64,000 bases of DNA from UBA4744 sp963718995 (GCA_963718995.1 CAVRAP010000007.1:1-64000), one strand, 5' to 3'; positions 34,670 to 45,661 are shown, numbered from the stretch's first letter. The notes: a model not told the origin generated them from the letters alone. Program-made: numbers and translations.

Positions 34670-35551
34670 GTGGCCAGCGCCGAACTTCGAGATACCAGGC
34701 GGCGGATCAAATCGGTCCAGTCGACGATGAAGATCACTCGTGCCATGGAGTTGATCGCTGCCTCTCGAATCCCCAAAGCCGTGGCCCGGGTGCAGGCCTC
34801 GAAGCCGTACGCTGCCAAGCTCGTCGACGTGATCCGCAATGTTGCAGGCGCCTCGGGTGGAGCATCACACATGCTTCTCGAAGAACGGCCGGTCAAGCGG
34901 GCTGGTATTCTGGTTGTTTCGTCCGACCGGGGCCTGGCAGGCGCCTACGCCTCGACGATCATTCGCGAAGCAGAGAGGCGCATCGTCTCGCTCGAACGAT
35001 CGGGAACCCCCACCCGGGTGTTTGTGATTGGTAAGAAGGCCCAAACCTACTTCCAATATCGCAAGTACCACATCCAACGATCGTTTCTGGGGGTGACCGA
35101 CACGCCCGGCTACGGGGACGCCCGGGCCATTGCCGCCACGCTCATGGATGCCTACGCCAGCGAGACTGTCGATTCGGTTGAGTGCTACTACACCCGTTTT
35201 CAATCGGCGATGACCCAGGTTCCCACCCATTTTCAGCTCCTGCCGATCGCCGCCCCGGACACCGGCGAAGCATCGACGTCGGCCGTCGACTATTCGTACG
35301 AGCCGTCACCGGCTCAGATCCTCGACCGTCTGCTGCCTCGCTACGTCGAGTCGACGGTATTCAGCATGCTGATCGAAGCATCCGCCTCGGAACATTCAGC
35401 CCGCCGCCGGGCCATGAAGGCGGCTACCGAGAACGCCGAGGAGCTGATCCGGGTCCTCACCCGCATTGCCAACCGGGCCCGGCAAGCCGAGATCACCACA
35501 GAGATTTCCGAGATCGTCGGCGGCGCCGAGGCGCTCGCTCCACAAAAGTAA
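34670..35551 (+). CDS. atpG: ATP synthase F1 subunit gamma
   Basis: The rotor subunit is recognised by its N-terminal helix (ELRDTRRRIKSVQSTMKITRAMELIAASR, split here), the SSDRGLAGAYASTI segment, and the C-terminal helix with RRAMKAATENAEELI ... NRARQAEITTEISEIVGGAEAL. 293 residues from GTG 34670. Confidence 0.95.
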   Translation: MASAELRDTRRRIKSVQSTMKITRAMELIAASRIPKAVARVQASKPYAAKLVDVIRNVAGASGGASHMLLEERPVKRAGILVVSSDRGLAGAYASTIIREAERRIVSLERSGTPTRVFVIGKKAQTYFQYRKYHIQRSFLGVTDTPGYGDARAIAATLMDAYASETVDSVECYYTRFQSAMTQVPTHFQLLPIAAPDTGEASTSAVDYSYEPSPAQILDRLLPRYVESTVFSMLIEASASEHSARRRAMKAATENAEELIRVLTRIANRARQAEITTEISEIVGGAEALAPQK

Positions 35552-35567
35552 TGAAGGAGAAGGTTGC

Positions 35568-36995
35568 GTGACAGAAGTAAAGAGCGTCGGACGAATCACG
35601 AAAGTTGCCGGGCCGGTCGTTGACGTCGAGTTTCCGCCCGACGAGCTGCCGGAGATCCTGTACGCGCTCGAGATCGATCTGACCGTGTCTGGACAAACCA
35701 GCACGGTGGTGGCCGAGACTGCCCAGCACCTCGGCAACAATCGGGTCCGGGCGGTGGCCATGGCGCCGACGGACGGGTTGATCCGGGGCGCTGAAGTGCG
35801 AAACACGGGAGGCCCGATCACCGTGCCGGTCGGCGACCGGACCCTCGGTCACATCTTCAACGTGTGGGGTGCTCCTCTCGATGTTGGACCAGATCAGATT
35901 GAAGACGGGGAGAGCTGGCCGATCCACCGCCAGCCGCCGCGCTTTGAAGACGTCGAACCGCAACGCATAGTTTTCGAGACCGGCATCAAGGTTCTCGACC
36001 TCGTTTCCCCGTATCTGCAGGGTGGCAAGATCGGCCTGTTTGGCGGCGCCGGAGTCGGTAAAACGGTGCTGATCCAGGAGATGATCAACCGGGTTGCTAC
36101 CCAGCACGGTGGCGTGTCGGTGTTCGCCGGCGTCGGCGAGCGGACCCGGGAAGGGAACGACCTCTTCCTGGAGATGAAGGACTCGGGCGTCATCGACAAG
36201 GCGGCGCTCGTGTTCGGTCAGATGGATGAGCCGCCGGGGGTCCGGCTGCGAGTGGCATTGTCTGCCCTGACCATGGCCGAGTACTTCCGGGATGTGCAAA
36301 ACCAGGACGTGCTGTTGTTCATCGACAATATCTTCCGGTTCACCCAGGCCGGCTCCGAGGTATCCACGTTGCTCGGCCGAATGCCATCGGCGGTTGGTTA
36401 CCAGCCGACCCTGGCCGGTGAGATGGGCCAGCTCCAGGAGCGGATCACCTCGCTCAAGGGCCGTTCCATTACCTCCTTGCAGGCTATCTACGTGCCGGCA
36501 GACGACATCACCGATCCGGCCCCGCATACCGCCTTCGCCCATCTCGACGCCACGACGGTGTTGAGCCGTCCGCTCACCGCGCTTGGTATCTACCCGGCCG
36601 TCGATCCGCTCGACTCGAGCAGCCGGGCCCTGGATCCGCAGATCGTCGGCGAAGAGCACTACGACGTGGCCACCCACGTCCAGCAGGTATTGCAGCGGTA
36701 CAAGGATCTGCAGGACATCATCGCCATCCTCGGTATTGACGAGTTGTCCGAAGAGGACAAATTGATCGTGAGCCGCGCTCGCCGCGTTCAGCGATTCCTG
36801 TCCCAGCCCATGTTCGTGGCCGAGCAATTCACCGGTCAGGCGGGCGTGTATACCCCGCTCGAAGAGACGATCCGGGCCTTCAAGATGCTGCTGGCGGGAG
36901 AGATGGACCAGTACCCCGAGCAGGCCTTCTACATGGTCGGCGGAGCCGACGATGTTGCGGCGAAAGCGAAGAGCATGGAAACGGCAGGTGCGTGA
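35568..36995 (+). CDS. atpD: ATP synthase F1 subunit beta
   Basis: This is the catalytic subunit. P-loop GGAGVGKTVLIQEMIN, GERTREGNDLFLEM with the catalytic Glu, Walker B DVLLFIDNIFRFTQAG, and SALGRMPS-like GRMPSAVGYQPTLAGEMG are all present. 475 residues from GTG 35568, preceded by AAGGAGAAGG. Its stop abuts the atpC start. Confidence 0.96.
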   Translation: MTEVKSVGRITKVAGPVVDVEFPPDELPEILYALEIDLTVSGQTSTVVAETAQHLGNNRVRAVAMAPTDGLIRGAEVRNTGGPITVPVGDRTLGHIFNVWGAPLDVGPDQIEDGESWPIHRQPPRFEDVEPQRIVFETGIKVLDLVSPYLQGGKIGLFGGAGVGKTVLIQEMINRVATQHGGVSVFAGVGERTREGNDLFLEMKDSGVIDKAALVFGQMDEPPGVRLRVALSALTMAEYFRDVQNQDVLLFIDNIFRFTQAGSEVSTLLGRMPSAVGYQPTLAGEMGQLQERITSLKGRSITSLQAIYVPADDITDPAPHTAFAHLDATTVLSRPLTALGIYPAVDPLDSSSRALDPQIVGEEHYDVATHVQQVLQRYKDLQDIIAILGIDELSEEDKLIVSRARRVQRFLSQPMFVAEQFTGQAGVYTPLEETIRAFKMLLAGEMDQYPEQAFYMVGGADDVAAKAKSMETAGA

Positions 36996-37322
36996 GTGGG
37001 CTTCCAGGTCGACATCGTCGCTCCCGAATCCGTCGTGTGGTCCGGCGAAGCCGATTTCGTTGTGGCCCGGACTACCGAAGGCGAGATCGGCATCCTGGCC
37101 GGTCACGAACCACTGATGGCTGCCCTGGCCACCGGGGTGGTTGTCGTCGACAGCGGCAAGCAGAAGGTGACGATCGGCACCCACGGCGGGTTTCTCCAGG
37201 TGCTTGACAACCAGGTCACGCTGCTCACCGACCGCGCCGAGATCTCAACGGGTGATCGATCCGAAGCTCTGGCGGTAGCCGAGGAACTGCGAGCTCAAGA
37301 AGAGGCATCGCAAGAGGACTGA
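36996..37322 (+). CDS. atpC: ATP synthase F1 subunit epsilon
   Basis: This 108-residue protein has the N-terminal beta-sandwich (VDIVAPESVVWSGEADFVVARTTEGEIGILAGHEPLM, in parts) and a very short C-terminal region with one helix (SEALAVAEELRAQEEAS) instead of the usual two-helix inhibitory arm. It ends the operon. No convincing terminator is seen in 37323-37573; a TACTTAGACT -10-like sequence lies at 37559-37568 before the next gene. Confidence 0.93.
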   Translation: MGFQVDIVAPESVVWSGEADFVVARTTEGEIGILAGHEPLMAALATGVVVVDSGKQKVTIGTHGGFLQVLDNQVTLLTDRAEISTGDRSEALAVAEELRAQEEASQED

Positions 37323-37609
37323 GGGTCTCCTCGCGACTGCGGCGGGGGTGACCTGGGGATGGGGTGGTAGCTCGCAGGTTGTTGGCGGCGACCCGCTCAA
37401 TCTGTTGACCTGCTCGGACCGGACGATCTTCCTTGGTTCCGCTGGTGGATTCCTGACGGATCGGCGGCTCAGCTCTTCGGACGAGGGCTGGTTGGCCCGA
37501 TGGTGTCGGGTCGAGATTGGGGATTCTCAGACCGTGAGACACCAACCAATGGCGAACCCTACTTAGACTCGATGTGTTCAGGGTCAATCTCATGAGATTA
37601 GGAACGTCG

Positions 37610-38899
37610 ATGGCGCCGAATTGGCAGCGGAAACTCATAGTCGGCATGGCAGGAGTCGTGCTGATGGCGGCATGCACTTCGGGTAACGGGGAGACCACCA
37701 CCAGTGTCGACGGCATGACTACAACGACCACGCTCACGGGAGATCCTGATCCCAACACTTCGCAACCGGTGGAGGACAAGACATTGCTCGTGTGGGTCGA
37801 CGAGACCCGGGCGCCGGTCGTTGAGGCGGCCGCCGAACGCTTCGAAGCAGCCTCCGGCATTGTTGTCGAGGTTGAGGTGATGCCCTTCCGTGAGATCCGG
37901 GGAGCCGTCATGGATGCCGTTCCTGCGGGTCAGGGACCGGACCTGTTCATTGATTCGAATGAAGGCACCGGTGCGTTGGTCGAGGCGGGCATCATCGCTC
38001 CGCTAGACCTTGCCGGACGCCAAGCAGAGTTCGTCTCCGTCGCCGTTGACGCTCATTCGTACGGAGGTCAGGTATACGGTTTGCCCTTCGTGACAGAATC
38101 AGTCGGCCTGTTCTACAACAAGGACTTTGTTCAAGCACCACCAGGCGACTTCGATGCGCTGCGGGCGTCATGCGACGGTCTCGGTTTTCCCACTGCGGAC
38201 GGTCTGCCGTGCCTGGCCATCCCGGTCGGTGAACCACTCCATCAGTTCCCGTTCATCGGGGGCTTTGGCGGGTACGTGTTCGGGTTTGGGAACGGAGCCT
38301 TCGACATGACCGACGTCGGCATCGACTCTCCGGAAGCCATTGCCGGGGCAACGTTTCTCAACGCTCTTTATCGGGATGGGTATGCCCAAAGCACTGTCGA
38401 CTATTCGATGATGGCCGATTTGTTCAACCAGGGCGCAGTGCCGTTCATGTGGACGGGTCCCTGGCAGGTGGAAGCCGTCGACGCAGCGGGCATCAACTAC
38501 GGAATAGCCCCCTTGCCGCTGATGGCGGGGAACGTACCCCGACCGTTTGTCGGATCACAGGGTTTCTTTCTGAACGCGATGACCCAGAAATCGGATTTGG
38601 CGATGTCGTTCCTCCTCGAGCACATCGCGACAACGGCGACCATGGTGCAACTTGCCGACATCACCGCCCGCCCGTCGGCCCTGTTGGCTGCTCTGGGGGA
38701 TCCCGGGTTCGATGCGAACCTGCTGGCCTTCTCCGATTCGGGACGAGGTGGTATTCCCCTCCCCAATATTCAAGAGATGGATGCAGCCTGGGCGCCCCTC
38801 ACTGAGGCTTTCGCCGCGCTTTCACAGCCAACGGCCGATCCGGGTTCGATCATGACGAATGCCGGCGGGTCGGTGCGCGCCGCGATTGGTGCCGGCTAG
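37610..38899 (+). CDS. Extracellular sugar-binding lipoprotein (ABC importer type)
   Basis: This is a solute-binding protein of the maltose/trehalose-binding cluster. Lipoprotein signal peptide (MAPNWQRKLIVGMAGVV, lipobox LMAAC) precedes a Thr-rich linker. The mature domain has LLVWVDETRAPVVEAAAERFEAASGIVVEVE, GQGPDLFIDSNEGTGALVEAG, GLPFVTESVGLFYNKD and FMWTGPW. No permease or ATPase genes lie nearby, so it is an orphan receptor or uses a distant transporter. Start ATG 37610 is chosen for the signal peptide; ATG 37592 is in frame upstream. Confidence 0.85.
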   Translation: MAPNWQRKLIVGMAGVVLMAACTSGNGETTTSVDGMTTTTTLTGDPDPNTSQPVEDKTLLVWVDETRAPVVEAAAERFEAASGIVVEVEVMPFREIRGAVMDAVPAGQGPDLFIDSNEGTGALVEAGIIAPLDLAGRQAEFVSVAVDAHSYGGQVYGLPFVTESVGLFYNKDFVQAPPGDFDALRASCDGLGFPTADGLPCLAIPVGEPLHQFPFIGGFGGYVFGFGNGAFDMTDVGIDSPEAIAGATFLNALYRDGYAQSTVDYSMMADLFNQGAVPFMWTGPWQVEAVDAAGINYGIAPLPLMAGNVPRPFVGSQGFFLNAMTQKSDLAMSFLLEHIATTATMVQLADITARPSALLAALGDPGFDANLLAFSDSGRGGIPLPNIQEMDAAWAPLTEAFAALSQPTADPGSIMTNAGGSVRAAIGAG

Positions 38900-38917
38900 G
38901 AACCCCGAGGTCGCGAA

Positions 38918-39421
38918 CTAGCCCTTCTCGATGCGGTCGGCGATCTCATCTATCTGTCTGGCGAAACCCGATCCGATCGCTTTGCTCACGATCGAAAAGA
39001 ACATGATGGCCAACATCCCCCTCGGCCGAACCCTCAGGGACACGGTCATGTCGGTACCGTGCGGGTTCGAGGGGGCCAGCTCGGTGGTAATCGTCCCCTC
39101 GATCTCGGCCGCATCCACCGTGACCACCATGAGGGCCGGTGCGTCTGATTCGATGGTCCTGGCCGACCCCTCGTACGGCTTCTTGCCGGCCTCCGCCAGG
39201 AACCGATAGCTGCGCAGGGTCCCGTCCGGGTTGTGTTCGGCATCGAAGACCTGCTGGACGCCGGCGATACCACCCCAGGTTTCCGGCTGCTGGAGTATCA
39301 CCCAGGCACGTTCGGGTGGCGTGCTGAGGTGGACGGTGTGTGTGAATCGGTCGGGGGCCACGGGGAAGAGCGTATGGTCACCGCCACCACAACGCAAGGC
39401 TTTGATACCCTCTCCGTCCAT
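38918..39421 (-). CDS. SRPBCC-superfamily protein
   Basis: This 167-residue START/Bet v1-like helix-grip protein resembles polyketide-cyclase and CoxG-like proteins: FTHTVHLSTPPERAWVILQQPETWGGIAGVQQV, then EIEGTITTELAPSNPHGTDMTVSLRV and a long C-terminal helix. These bind lipids or hydrophobic ligands; the ligand is unknown. ATG 39421 overlaps the ATG of the divergent DUF2087 gene in a CATG; a GTG some 20 codons in (VAPDRFTHTV) is an alternative. Confidence 0.75.
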   Translation of the reverse strand: MDGEGIKALRCGGGDHTLFPVAPDRFTHTVHLSTPPERAWVILQQPETWGGIAGVQQVFDAEHNPDGTLRSYRFLAEAGKKPYEGSARTIESDAPALMVVTVDAAEIEGTITTELAPSNPHGTDMTVSLRVRPRGMLAIMFFSIVSKAIGSGFARQIDEIADRIEKG

Positions 39422-39992
39422 GATCAACCCGACGGATTATCTACGCCTGGCGCTTGATTCCGTTCGGCTCGCCGTACTGGGTGCTGCGGCCGTTGGGCCG
39501 GTCGACGCTGCCCGGTTGGGGTCGGCGTTGGGTGTTCAGACCAAAATTGTGTTGCTGGCGATCGTGAAGCTTCAGGAAACCGGGCTGCTCGATAGCGACC
39601 GTCGACTCAACCTGGAGACCCTGCAACGTCTGGGATCGGAGCTGCCGACCAGGGATGGGGCGGATGCCTCCGTGACCGAAGGCCCCTGGGACGGGCATGA
39701 AGCGGCGGTTCTCCGGAGGTTCTTCCACGGCACCCGGCTCACCCAGATCCCCGCTCAACATGCCAAGCGCTTGATCGTTCTCGAACGCCTGGCCCAGGAG
39801 TTCGAGCCGGGCCTCCGGTACACCGAACGCGAGGTCAGCTTCACACTGCAGCTCTGGTACCACGACTATGCCGCATTGCGGCGCTACCTGGTGGACGAAG
39901 GCTTCCTCACCCGGGCCGACGGCGTCTACTGGCGCACCGGCGGCCGCTCTATGGGCGATGGTGTTGAGGGAGACAAACTGGATGATCGTTGA
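39420..39992 (+). CDS. DUF2087 domain-containing protein with N-terminal helical domain
   Basis: This is a 190-residue protein. The N-terminal ~75 residues resemble a winged-helix regulator (VRLAVLGAAAVGPVDAARLGSALGVQTKIVLLAIVKLQETGLL). The C-terminal part is DUF2087 (VLRRFFHGTRLTQIPAQHAKRLIVLERLAQEF, then YTEREVSFTLQLWYHDYAALRRYLVDEGFL). Such proteins are treated as putative transcriptional regulators. The two divergent start codons share bases 39419-39422. Confidence 0.82.
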   Translation: MINPTDYLRLALDSVRLAVLGAAAVGPVDAARLGSALGVQTKIVLLAIVKLQETGLLDSDRRLNLETLQRLGSELPTRDGADASVTEGPWDGHEAAVLRRFFHGTRLTQIPAQHAKRLIVLERLAQEFEPGLRYTEREVSFTLQLWYHDYAALRRYLVDEGFLTRADGVYWRTGGRSMGDGVEGDKLDDR

Positions 39993-40173
39993 CGACGGAT
40001 TCGATACCCGACGACGGATGACCGACAACTCCTGCCCTAGACATTCCCGGTTTTCTGACAGACAATGATGATGCAGGGTCCGCGGAAGCAAGGGCGGAGT
40101 TTGGGATTTCATCCGTGGGCCCTGCTTTCTGCATGGCCGGCCATCGGAGGCTCGTAGCTAAGATCCTCTTCTC

Positions 40174-41019
40174 ATGGCCGGTCTCCTCGCTTTTCACGCT
40201 CACCCCGACGATGAAACCACCTCAACGGGAGGGACCCTGGCGCGCTATGCAGAAGCGGGTGAACCTGTCGTTGTCGTCACCGCCACCGATGGGGCAGTGG
40301 GGGAGATCCACAACTATGAAAACGCCGAAGAGCTGAAGCCGCGTCTCGCGGAGATTCGGGCGGAGGAGATGGCGAACGCGGCGGGCGTGTTGGGGATCAC
40401 GAGTCATGAGTTCCTCGGATACCGTGACTCGGGGATGATGGGCACGGATGACAACCGGCATCCTGACGCTTTCTGGAACGCCGACTTCATGGAAGCCACC
40501 GGGCGCCTGGTGCACCTGATCCGTCGCTATCAACCAGAGGTGATCATCGCGTACGATCCCTTCGGGGGATACGGCCATCCCGATCACATCCAGGTCAACC
40601 GGGTTGGGACGGCCGCCTTCTTTGGTGCGGACGACGTCGGCCGTTTCCCGCCCGTCGACGGAGAGGGACTGTGGACCCCCGGCAAGCTGTACTGGGTCAC
40701 CTTTCCACGTTCTCGCACCCTGGCCATTCGTCGGGCTCTCTTCGAGGCAGGTGAAATCACCGAGGAGGAATTCAACCGGCGACCGGCGGTCGGGATCCCG
40801 GACGAAGATATCACTGCCTGGGTAGACGTACGGGACTATGTCGATCGCAAGTTCGAGGCCTGGGCGGCGCACCGCAGCCAAATTCCCGAAGACTGGTGGC
40901 TCTTCCGCGTTCCGGAGGAAGCCCGACCGGAGGTGTTCGGACGGGAGAGCTACATGAGGATCGCCAGCCGGGTCGACGTGCCGGATCGTGAGGACGATCT
41001 CTTCGCCGGGCTCCGATGA
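40174..41019 (+). CDS. PIG-L/LmbE family deacetylase, mycothiol-type (Mca/MshB-like)
   Basis: Zinc-binding AHPDDETTSTGG at the N-terminus and GYGHPDHIQVNRVG define the LmbE family. The 281-residue length, EHNYENAEEL-like region and C-terminal WWLFRVPEE segment resemble mycothiol S-conjugate amidase and the MshB deacetylase. It points to mycothiol metabolism, but the exact member cannot be decided. It overlaps the methyltransferase gene by four bases (ATGA). Confidence 0.85.
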   Translation: MAGLLAFHAHPDDETTSTGGTLARYAEAGEPVVVVTATDGAVGEIHNYENAEELKPRLAEIRAEEMANAAGVLGITSHEFLGYRDSGMMGTDDNRHPDAFWNADFMEATGRLVHLIRRYQPEVIIAYDPFGGYGHPDHIQVNRVGTAAFFGADDVGRFPPVDGEGLWTPGKLYWVTFPRSRTLAIRRALFEAGEITEEEFNRRPAVGIPDEDITAWVDVRDYVDRKFEAWAAHRSQIPEDWWLFRVPEEARPEVFGRESYMRIASRVDVPDREDDLFAGLR

Positions 41020-41849
41020 CCGAGTCGGCCACTTCCCGTTGGCGGCGCCTGCTCGAAGCATGGGCCATCCCCCAGGTACTGCTCGATGCCGTTGCGGATT
41101 CGCCGTACGGGTGGTCAACCGAACTCTGGACACGGCGTACGCAGATCGCTCGCGAACAAGGCTTCGAGACTCGAACCAGCGAAGTCGTTCGCTCCTTCCT
41201 TGGAAAAACCGGGAGTCTGCTCGATGTAGGGGCGGGAACGGGTCGGGCATCGCTCACCCTCGCCGGAGAAGGCCATTTGCTCACCGCGGTTGAGAAGGAC
41301 CCGAACCTGGCAGAGGGGTTCCGCAACCATGCCCGTGAGGCACGTGTTGCCGCCGCCCTGGTCGAGGGTGCGTGGCCGGACGTGGCGGATGAGGTCGACC
41401 TCCATGATGTGGTCATGTGCGCCAACGTTGTCTACGACGTCCAGGACATCGGACCGTTTCTCGAGGCACTCGCCGGTCACGCCGGTAAGGGGGTTGTCGT
41501 CGAATTGACCCTTGATCATCCGTGGTCTGGGCTGGCGCGCTACTACCGGACGCTCCACGACCTCGACCGGCCGCAGGGACCTACCCCCCTGGATTTCATC
41601 AAGGTGGTCGAAGAAGTCTGCGGAATCCAGCCTCAGGATGACGTATGGACTCGAGGCGGGCAGGCGTGGTTCGAAACGTGGGATGAGATCCTCGAGCATT
41701 ACGGGAAGCGCCTGGTGCTGCCCCGCCATCGCTGGTCCGAACTCAGAGCTTTGTTGGCTCCCGAAACGGAGATTGACGGCGATGGTCGCATCTACGTAGG
41801 AAGTCGAGAACGGAAGATGGTCACCGTCTGGTGGTCCGGCCGGGCATGA
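41016..41849 (+). CDS. Class I SAM-dependent methyltransferase
   Basis: The motif I glycine-rich loop LLDVGAGTGRASLTL, motif II acidic end AVEKDPNLAEGF, and motif IV region LHDVVMCANVVYDV are present in a 277-residue protein. The substrate is unknown. It is translationally coupled to the deacetylase upstream and the glycosylase downstream (ATGA overlaps). Confidence 0.85.
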   Translation: MTESATSRWRRLLEAWAIPQVLLDAVADSPYGWSTELWTRRTQIAREQGFETRTSEVVRSFLGKTGSLLDVGAGTGRASLTLAGEGHLLTAVEKDPNLAEGFRNHAREARVAAALVEGAWPDVADEVDLHDVVMCANVVYDVQDIGPFLEALAGHAGKGVVVELTLDHPWSGLARYYRTLHDLDRPQGPTPLDFIKVVEEVCGIQPQDDVWTRGGQAWFETWDEILEHYGKRLVLPRHRWSELRALLAPETEIDGDGRIYVGSRERKMVTVWWSGRA

Positions 41850-42466
41850 CCCCACTGCAGGAATCCGCGCTGCAGGAAGGCGTTGCCGTTCTATCACGCC
41901 GCGACGCCGACCTGGCTGCAAGCGTCCGACAGCATGGTCAACCGCCGATGTGGGCCAGACAGCCGGGGTTTGCGACCCTCCTGAACATCATTCTTGAACA
42001 GCAGGTTTCCTTGGCCTCAGCCCGAGCCGCCTACGGGCGCCTTGCTGCCCTGATTCCGGCGGTTACTCCAGAGCACTTCCTGACGCTCGACGATGTCAGG
42101 CTCAGAGAGGTGGGATTCAGTCGCCAGAAGGCCGGATACGGACGTTTCCTGGCCTCAGCGCTGATCGACGGGACCTTCGACCTTGCAGCCATGGCGGAGC
42201 TGTCAGACGAACGGGCCCGTCAGGAACTGATCGAGCTGAAAGGAATCGGCTCCTGGACGGCCGATACGTACCTGTTGATGGCCCTCGGCCGGCGGGATGT
42301 CTGGCCCGCCGGGGATATCGCTCTGCAGACTGCCATGCAAGACATCAAAAGCCTTCCCGCCCGTCCCTCCCAAACCGAGATGATCGAACTAGCTGAGGGC
42401 TGGAGACCTTGGCGGGCAGTTGCCGCGCGCATCCTCTGGTTTCACTATCTCGGAGGACGGCCCTAG
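41846..42466 (+). CDS. DNA-3-methyladenine glycosylase (AlkA-like, HhH-GPD)
   Basis: This is a 206-residue base-excision glycosylase. FATLLNIILEQQVSLASARAAYGRL is the AlkA N-terminal helix region. LIELKGIGSWTADTYLLMALGRRDVWPAGDIAL holds the helix-hairpin-helix (LKGIGSWTA) and the catalytic Asp (PAGD). It probably removes alkylated bases. A second alkylation-repair gene (alkD) lies 4.6 kb downstream. Confidence 0.9.
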   Translation: MTPLQESALQEGVAVLSRRDADLAASVRQHGQPPMWARQPGFATLLNIILEQQVSLASARAAYGRLAALIPAVTPEHFLTLDDVRLREVGFSRQKAGYGRFLASALIDGTFDLAAMAELSDERARQELIELKGIGSWTADTYLLMALGRRDVWPAGDIALQTAMQDIKSLPARPSQTEMIELAEGWRPWRAVAARILWFHYLGGRP

Positions 42467-42518
42467 ACCTGCTCGGAAGGAACCTCAAGAGCGGGGAGGT
42501 GGCTAGCCTTTCCGGCCC

Positions 42519-44117
<1,599 letters not shown>

Positions 44118-44126
44118 GAGCGGCAG

Positions 44127-44152
44127 GGAGCCCGGCCGCCGGACCGGGCTCC
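44127..44152. terminator. GC-rich stem-loop between convergent genes
   Basis: GGAGCCCGG / CCGGGCTCC form a perfect 9-bp stem around an 8-base loop in the 60-base space between the ABC-F gene and the oppositely oriented anti-sigma-like gene. There is no T-run, so it may be a Rho-assisted or bidirectional barrier. Confidence 0.6.
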
Positions 44153-44177
44153 AGACCGAGATGTACCTGTCAACGAC

Positions 44178-45047
44178 CTAACTGCCTCCCCGCCAGGTCT
44201 CATGGAATCTGATCAACATGGTTCCGTCCTGCTCGACGATGTTGAACAACTCCATTCCGTGCTCATCCGGGCTTGCCGCGTGCCATCCAGTGACGCTCTC
44301 GTAGATCACGAGATCGCCGACTGGTGCGACGGTGAATTCGCCGAGGTGGTCCACCTCAAACGCCAGTTCGTCGCCGCGATAGGTCTGGCCGTTGCCAGCA
44401 AGGACGGCACCGTCTTCAGTCAGAAGCGCGAGCACGGCTGCTCCGTCATTGGCCGACCAGGCCGCCCCATAGTCATCTATCAACGCTGTGATCTGGCGCT
44501 CGGTTGAGGTGCCGATGGCGTCGACGATCAACCAGGCACCGAACCCGGCCGCCAAAAGTACGGCCACCACCAACCCGATGATTAGGTAGCGGTTATTGCG
44601 TTCCAGCTTCTCAACCGGTGCAACCGGTTTCTCCATGGTGCGCATCTTCTTCTTCCTCCGTTCCCGTGTCTTGGCAATTCGTATTGGTTCCTGTGTCTTG
44701 CGGTGATGTTTCAAACCCACCACTGCAGCCCCTGCCAGGACGGCTAAGGCCCCGCTCCCCACGACGATGGCCATCACCGCCAGGCCTGTCGACGCCCCGC
44801 TAGCAGGGGAGACAGAGGGCCGGAGGACGGTCGACGCTGTGCCCAGCAGATCGACCAGGAGGCCGCCTACAAACATGAGGCCAATCGAGGCCAGCGCCAC
44901 CAGTGCGCCGGCTACCGCCGACCGCACCGGGCGGTGGCCGGTCGGTTGCCTTGCCAGGCGTGTTTCGATCTCATCGAGACCGACCGCTGGTGCCCGGTCT
45001 CGAAGCACCGCCCCGAAGTGGGCCAGTTCACGCCCGAGATCTTGCAT
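44178..45047 (-). CDS. Membrane protein co-encoded with an ECF sigma factor (putative anti-sigma)
   Basis: This 289-residue protein has an N-terminal cytoplasmic stretch (~1-38), two close membrane segments (~42-66 and ~87-110), and a very basic loop (KTRERRKKKMRTMEK). A third membrane segment (YLIIGLVVAVLLAAGFGAWLIV, ~155-176) precedes an extracytoplasmic NTF2-like domain (ITALIDDYGAAWSANDGAAVLALLTEDG). Its ATG shares one base with the sigma stop codon, so it is probably the sigma factor's membrane regulator. No zinc anti-sigma motif is seen. Confidence 0.7.
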   Translation of the reverse strand: MQDLGRELAHFGAVLRDRAPAVGLDEIETRLARQPTGHRPVRSAVAGALVALASIGLMFVGGLLVDLLGTASTVLRPSVSPASGASTGLAVMAIVVGSGALAVLAGAAVVGLKHHRKTQEPIRIAKTRERRKKKMRTMEKPVAPVEKLERNNRYLIIGLVVAVLLAAGFGAWLIVDAIGTSTERQITALIDDYGAAWSANDGAAVLALLTEDGAVLAGNGQTYRGDELAFEVDHLGEFTVAPVGDLVIYESVTGWHAASPDEHGMELFNIVEQDGTMLIRFHETWRGGS

Positions 45048-45508
45048 CAGCTCACACCTCCCAGATTCGCTCGCAGCCGCTTCATTCCTCGATCCAGGTG
45101 GTTGCGAACGGTGCTCACCGAGACATCGAGAAACTCGGCTACTTCGGCCGGCGTCCAGTCGAAGCAGTGCACCAGCACCACTGCGGATCGTTGCCTCGAT
45201 GACAGACGGGCAATTGCTTTCGGCAGTCCCGGTTCGACCACCGGATCATTGTGATGAGGGACGTCGGGGAAGACGATCCGGCGGGGTTTGCGGAAGCCGG
45301 TATGTTGGCCCACCCTGTAGAGGTAACCGGCCGGGTTCTGCATCGAGCTGATCCTGTCCCAATGCTCCCAGCCGTACGCCAATGCTTCTGCCGTTGCCTC
45401 TCGCCCCCGTTCGGTCCCGAAGTGGGCGACCAGCGCAGCCCGAAGTTGGGGCTCAGTCTCTCTCACGAATGAGGTGAAACTCTGCTCCAGCACGGCGGGC
45501 ACAATCAC
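45047..45508 (-). CDS. ECF RNA polymerase sigma factor
   Basis: This is a 153-residue two-domain sigma-70 family member. Region 2 (FVRETEPQLRAALVAHFG ... EALAYGWEHWDRISSMQNPAGYLYRVGQ) and region 4 (ALPKAIARLSSRQRSAVVLVHCFDWTPAEVAEFLDVSVSTVRNHLDRGMKRL, in parts) are clear. It is translationally coupled to the membrane partner. Target promoters are not evident in this window. Confidence 0.87.
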   Translation of the reverse strand: MIVPAVLEQSFTSFVRETEPQLRAALVAHFGTERGREATAEALAYGWEHWDRISSMQNPAGYLYRVGQHTGFRKPRRIVFPDVPHHNDPVVEPGLPKAIARLSSRQRSAVVLVHCFDWTPAEVAEFLDVSVSTVRNHLDRGMKRLRANLGGVS

Positions 45509-45661
45509 TTCGTTCCCCGTTTGGCTCTCAACCCATAAGGTCTCACGGATTGCCGATGTGCCACAGGGTATTTGGGCACCAAGTGAGAGCCCGGCGGGGC
45601 AGCCGGCAAGGAACTCGCCGTGTGCTGGAACCCGGGGCGGTACGATCTGCGTCGAAACACC

